A stretch of 9,278 nucleotides of DNA, taken from contig CAJTMC010000079.1 of the NCBI GenBank assembly GCA_910577115.1, positions 1 through 9,278 on the forward strand. Direction: 5' to 3'. The notes under the pieces are model-generated. The model worked only from the letters and a program-made list of their open reading frames with translations, made no database searches and was not told the DNA's origin. The position numbers were made by a program, and so were the translations under genes. Positions 7,015 through 9,278 of the stretch are shown piece by piece (position 1 is the first letter of the stretch; the number at the start of each line of letters is the position of its first letter). The DNA is from an uncultured Lachnospiraceae bacterium. GTDB lineage: Bacteria; Bacillota; Clostridia; Lachnospirales; Lachnospiraceae.

Positions 7015-7112
7015 CAATCAAACATAAAAACAAGAGCTGTAGCCGGCGTCGGTTTTTTCCGTGGGGCATGACCCCATAAGCGCGAACTTAAGCAAATAAT
7101 TAAAAAAATCAC

Positions 7113-7177
7113 CATAACTCGTTCTTTTCATGTAAAATAGTTCTGCCAAACAAATTTTCACAGAAAAGAGAGTTATG
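7113..7177. repeat. Long imperfect inverted repeat in the IS66 leader
   Basis: CATAACTC (7113-7120) plus CTTTTC (7124-7129) pair with GAAAAG (7163-7168) plus GAGTTATG (7170-7177). Inside them TGTAAAAT (7131-7138) pairs with ATTTTcACA near 7154-7162, giving about 22 base pairs around a loop of roughly 15 nt. The outer arms share the CATAACTC/GAGTTATG word with the palindrome at 9106-9137. It could be a miniature element, a recombination site or an RNA structure; I cannot choose. Confidence 0.65.
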
Positions 7178-7282
7178 ATGAAATTACAAAACAATTTTAC
7201 CAAAATGGAAGTAAACGGTAGATAGTGCGTACCTCGACTGATATGAAGAAGTATGGGAGAATAGACTATATTTCTATCACAA

Positions 7283-7313
7283 GTATCAAAAGTTAAGTTT
7301 CAACTTTTGATAC
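7283..7313 (+). repeat. Perfect 12-bp hairpin before tnpA
   Basis: GTATCAAAAGTT (7283-7294) and AACTTTTGATAC (7302-7313) are exact complements around a 7-nt loop. It ends 8 nt before the tnpA ribosome binding site GGAGG (7322-7326). A leader hairpin here could limit transposase translation or bind a protein. Confidence 0.8.
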
Positions 7314-7333
7314 CGATATACGGAGGTAAGTTT

Positions 7334-7705
7334 ATGAGTGCAGAAACAACTATGATGGCTGAGCAGTACCGTCTCCGGGAATGGGCCGACCAGATCAGGG
7401 ACTGCCAGAGCCGTCCGTCCGGCATGAGCGTCGTCAGCTGGTGTGCCTGCCACGGTATCACAAAAGCGAATTATTATTACAGGCTCCGCCGTGTTAGGGA
7501 AGCCTGCCTTGAAACCATGCAGGGGGAAATAACCGCGCAGCAGATAATCCCTGTACAGCCCGGGCTTTTACAGCAGCAGGAACAGAAAGACGGCAATGCA
7601 CAGCCGGGACTGGATATTTCCATAAAAGGGGGTTCCATCCATGTAACAGAATCCACGCCCATGCCATTGCTTGCGGCAGTTCTTGAGGTGATGCGGAATG
7701 CTTAA
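7334..7705 (+). CDS. tnpA: IS66 accessory protein TnpA
   Basis: A 123-residue protein of the IS66 TnpA (OrfA) type, required together with TnpB for transposition in studied IS66 elements, probably through DNA binding. The N-terminal half shows the expected helix-turn-helix-like segment SVVSWCACHGITKANYYYRLRR. The middle is Gln-rich, and the end (IKGGSIHVTESTPMPLLAAVLEVM) is the usual short beta/helix tail. ATG 7334 is supported by GGAGG at 7322-7326, 7 nt upstream; the same frame can be opened slightly earlier but without a site. It overlaps tnpB by 8 bp, suggesting coupled translation. Length is normal for the family. Confidence 0.9.
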   Translation: MSAETTMMAEQYRLREWADQIRDCQSRPSGMSVVSWCACHGITKANYYYRLRRVREACLETMQGEITAQQIIPVQPGLLQQQEQKDGNAQPGLDISIKGGSIHVTESTPMPLLAAVLEVMRNA

Positions 7706-8060
7706 TGATGCCATCTGTTTCAAGGCAGTTTATATTGTCTGCGGATACACAGACCTGCGCTCCGGCATGGACCGGCTGGCGGCGCTCATTGAAACGCAGA
7801 CCGGGAGCAGACCGTATGTCCCAGACACGCTTTACCTTTTCTGTGGGCGGCGCACCGACCGCATCAAAGGACTTGTATGGGAAGGGGACGGCTGGCTTCT
7901 GTTATACAAGCGGCTGGCAGAAGGCCGGTTTCAGTGGCCGCGCAGTCCCGAAGAAGTGCGTGAATTAACGCTGCAGCAGTTCCGGTGGCTGATGGAGGGG
8001 CTGACGACCGCCCCGAAGAAATCGGTCAAGCCAGTGGAACCGCCGGAATATACGGGATAA
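7698..8060 (+). CDS. tnpB: IS66 accessory protein TnpB
   Basis: A 120-residue IS66 Orf2/TnpB, an essential accessory factor of unknown biochemistry and unrelated to the RNA-guided nuclease TnpB of IS200/IS605. It carries the family hallmarks YTDLRSGMDRLAALI and LFCGRRTDRIKGLVWEGDG followed by LLYKRLAEGRFQWP. The start ATG lies inside the end of tnpA, so ribosomes finishing tnpA can move straight on. Length and motifs look complete. Confidence 0.94.
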   Translation: MLNDAICFKAVYIVCGYTDLRSGMDRLAALIETQTGSRPYVPDTLYLFCGRRTDRIKGLVWEGDGWLLLYKRLAEGRFQWPRSPEEVRELTLQQFRWLMEGLTTAPKKSVKPVEPPEYTG

Positions 8061-8160
8061 CTTTGTGCAAAACGGAGAATTTCCAGGGCGTTTTTTCCAC
8101 CGGGAAAACAGTCTTACCACGTTTCTGCGGAGCCGTGTATCTGGCTGTAAAAAAGACCGG

Positions 8161-8192
8161 GAAAGGGTCAGGGACACCCCTTTTCTTTTTTT
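8161..8192 (+). terminator. Possible attenuator between tnpB and tnpC
   Basis: GAAAGGGT and ACCCCTTTTC form a bulged stem around a short loop, followed by CTTTTTTT. The shape fits an intrinsic terminator that would reduce tnpC transcription relative to tnpA and tnpB. Confidence 0.45.
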
Positions 8193-8215
8193 AAAGATCC
8201 ACAGAACAGCGGGAT

Positions 8216-8238
8216 ACAGCGGCTTCTGCCGCTGTTTT
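8216..8238 (+). terminator. Perfect 8-bp hairpin with short T run
   Basis: ACAGCGGC and GCCGCTGT pair completely around a TTCT loop and lead into TTTT. It is a strong GC-rich stem, but the T run is short, so termination may be partial. Confidence 0.45.
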
Positions 8239-8337
8239 AAGCATAGGCATTATGACGGACGCCCTGCTGCGGCGAATTCGCAAAAACTGCCGTTTTCTGC
8301 TATACTGAAACCAGTGGAACCAGCGGGAGGCAGAGGC

Positions 8338-9201
8338 ATGGCTTTGGAATATACAGAAGAAAAACTGAACAGCCTTGACAAGGAGACCCTTATCCAGCTG
8401 TTCCTGTCACAGCAGGAGCAGCTGAAGCAGATCGACCATAATCTCCAGCTGGTGCTGGAACAGATGGCGGACTTAAAACGGCACCGTTTTGGCCGGTCAA
8501 CAGAGAAACATGAAATGGAAGACCAACTCTCTTTTGTGGAAGCGGACGGGAAAATCGTATTCTTTAATGAGTCAGAAGCCGTTGTGGATGAGGAATCCGT
8601 AGAAGAAGCAGAAACAGTTTCCCGCAGAAAACCAAAGAAAAAACAGGGAAAACGGGAAGAAGACCTGGACGGGCTTCCAGTAGTTGTGGTCGAACATTCC
8701 ATGGCGGATGCAGAATTGGAGGATATGTTCGGGAAAGACGGCTGGAAGCAGCTTCCTGATGAGATATACCAAAGGTACAGTTTTACGCCGGCGAAAATCG
8801 AGGTGGAGGAACACCATGTCAAGGTATATGCCGGGAAAAAGACGGACGAAATCGTCAGAGCACCGCATCCGGAGAGCCTGTTGAGAGGGAGCCTTGTGTC
8901 CCCTTCGCTGGAAGCGGCCGTGATGAATGCCAAATATGTCAATGCTGTACCCCTCTACCGCCAGGAACAGGAGTTTTTTCGTTACGGCCTTCACATTTCC
9001 AGACAGAATATGGCCAACTGGACGATCCAGTGTGCAGACCGTTATCTCGCAGTCCTCTATGATTACCTGCACGAAAAAATGTATGGTTACCATGTGCTGC
9101 AGGCAGACGAGTTATGTGAATCTTCACATAACTCGTCACACTGGTTTACATGGGCCCGTATCTGGAACTTTTTCATCAGGTCATATACTGGCTGGAAATA
9201 A
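8338..9201 (+). pseudogene. tnpC: IS66 transposase TnpC, 3'-truncated
   Basis: The N-terminal half of the IS66 transposase. ATG 8338 follows GGGAGG (8325-8330). Residues 1-60 form a Leu/Gln-rich coiled-coil-like segment ending in the conserved HRFGRSTEK, followed by an acidic and basic linker and a core with MNAKYVNAVPLYRQEQEF and HISRQNMANWTIQCADRY. Homology stops at HVLQADE (D257, E258), where intact family members usually continue DETPV. The last 29 codons, to the TAA at 9199-9201, read through a palindrome and then antisense of another tnpC, so they are not genuine. Full-length proteins are about 500 residues, so roughly half is missing along with the remaining catalytic acids; the product should be inactive. 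The zinc-finger cysteines seen in some IS66 transposases are absent here. Confidence 0.9.
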
Positions 9202-9278
9202 CGTTCCGCAGACCAGACAGTCCAGTTTGACATGGTCTGTTTTGACAGGTTCAGGCCGTTGGCTTTAAAATCCCTGGA
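9087..9278 (-). pseudogene. tnpC: Second IS66 TnpC fragment, opposite strand
   Basis: Reading leftward from the right edge, this frame gives an IS66 transposase core: LNLSKQTMSNWTVWSAERY, then VYDLMKK and HVNQCDE. It aligns with the plus-strand tnpC segment LHISRQNMANWTIQCADRY to HVLQADE, sharing L, S, Q, M, NWT, A, RY, YD, HV, Q and DE, but it is clearly a different copy. Its 5' part lies beyond the window. Homology ends at the same DE codons (9137-9132); the remaining codons to the stop at 9087-9089 run through the palindrome into antisense of the first copy. Two transposase genes broken at the same codon therefore face each other tail to tail. Confidence 0.85.
9106..9137. repeat. Perfect 15-bp-arm palindrome at the tnpC/tnpC junction
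   Basis: GACGAGTTATGTGAA (9106-9120) and TTCACATAACTCGTC (9123-9137) are exact reverse complements separated only by TC. The outer GACGAG of each arm is the DE codon pair of each tnpC, while TTATGTGAA does not belong to any IS66 sequence I know. The symmetry stops abruptly outside the arms, so this is not a simple fold-back of one copy. Confidence 0.9.

Larger units (their letters stand above)
5310..7022 (+). mobile_element. IS110-family (IS1111-like) insertion sequence
   Basis: One DEDD transposase gene is bracketed by a 9-bp subterminal inverted repeat: TTACTGACC at 5319-5327 and GGTCAGTAA at 7006-7014. The similarity continues weakly outward (TTnnATTn on both sides). Subterminal rather than terminal repeats are the mark of the IS1111 subgroup of IS110. 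The exact ends are not resolvable by eye, because such elements leave no long target duplication; a few bases beyond each repeat is the best estimate. Base composition is less AT-rich than the RiPP operon, supporting later arrival. Confidence 0.8.
7015..7333. other. Noncoding junction and IS66 leader region
   Basis: Roughly 320 bases without a supported gene, between the IS110 right end and IS66 tnpA. From left to right it contains a GTAGCCGGCGTCGGTTTTTT stretch near 7040 that could be the IS66 left terminus, a TGGGG/CCCCA hairpin (7062-7066 with 7072-7076), a long imperfect inverted repeat (7113-7177), two very short frames (7178-7225 and 7243-7296) with no recognisable product, and a 12-bp perfect hairpin (7283-7313) just ahead of the tnpA binding site. 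Confidence 0.5.
8061..8337 (+). other. tnpB-tnpC spacer with terminator-like hairpins
   Basis: A 277-nt gap without a supported gene. GAAAGGGT (8161-8168) can pair with ACCCCTTTTC (8176-8185, with bulges), followed by a T-rich run to 8192. A perfect 8-bp hairpin, ACAGCGGC (8216-8223) with GCCGCTGT (8228-8235), is followed by TTTT (8235-8238). Either could terminate or attenuate transcription before tnpC. The 11-bp word CCAGTGGAACC occurs at 8031-8041 and again at 8311-8321, bracketing the spacer as a direct repeat. Confidence 0.55.
7039..9111 (+). mobile_element. Truncated IS66-family insertion sequence
   Basis: The usual IS66 order tnpA-tnpB-tnpC is present on the plus strand, GC-richer than the left half of the window. 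The first two genes are intact. tnpC loses homology right after its DE motif at 9106-9111, where a palindrome joins it to another tnpC in the opposite direction, so the right half and right terminal repeat are missing. The left boundary is a guess from the GTAGCCGGCG sequence, which resembles IS66 ends that start GTAAGCG; it was not confirmed by an 8-bp target duplication. The element is probably immobile unless helped by another copy. Confidence 0.8.

Noticed and set aside
7222..7296. Short frame reading RTSTDMKKYGRIDY as a gene remnant
   Set aside because: No start with a ribosome site, no recognised family, and it overlaps the tnpA leader hairpin.
8065..8337. Extending tnpC upstream to 8065
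   Set aside because: The extra residues show no IS66 similarity and cross terminator-like hairpins; ATG 8338 has a good GGGAGG.
8250..8942. Long minus-strand open frame (230 codons) opposite tnpC
   Set aside because: Ser/Cys-rich translation without recognisable motifs, and it is the antisense of a well-supported transposase gene.
1..9278. CRISPR arrays, tRNA or rRNA genes
   Set aside because: No regularly spaced direct repeats and no cloverleaf or rRNA-like segments were seen.

Overview
The window looks like accessory DNA from a low-GC Firmicute, most plausibly a gut-type Lachnospiraceae/Clostridia. This is inferred from AT-rich genes, strong GGAGG ribosome binding sites, consensus sigma-A promoter spacing and the types of insertion sequence present. 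No rRNA or tRNA gene is present to confirm it.

Layout. (1) Positions 168-2717 hold an SNF2-family helicase-like ATPase that ends in its own intrinsic terminator (2722-2765). (2) A near-perfect promoter (TTGACA-17 bp-TATAAT, 2802-2830) opens a compact three-gene operon. It encodes an RRE-fused radical SAM/SPASM enzyme (2934-4268), a 31-residue Cys-containing precursor peptide (4320-4415) and a class I SAM-dependent methyltransferase (4492-5133). This reads as a RiPP (ribosomally made, post-translationally modified peptide) cluster. The predicted core contains CGTCC, and I cannot assign it to a named family. A roughly 22-bp RNA hairpin (4446-4491) buries the methyltransferase ribosome binding site, which would favour making more precursor than tailoring enzyme. 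(3) An IS110-family element (about 5310-7020) follows. It has 9-bp subterminal inverted repeats and a hairpin-rich 3' noncoding region that is a good bridge-RNA candidate. (4) An IS66-family element starts near 7039 with tnpA and tnpB intact, but tnpC breaks off just after its DE motif. At that point a perfect 15-bp-arm palindrome (9106-9137) joins it, tail to tail, to a second, different IS66 tnpC fragment on the minus strand running in from the right edge.

The helicase and the RiPP operon appear to be transcribed separately. In the RiPP operon the radical SAM enzyme would bind the leader through its RRE and modify the core, and the methyltransferase would add a methyl group. No protease or exporter is visible. 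The IS pile-up begins about 180 bp after the methyltransferase, so the cluster may be truncated or simply minimal.

The most interesting signals are the small RiPP system with its ribosome-binding-site-masking hairpin, the candidate bridge RNA, and the palindromic tnpC/tnpC junction.
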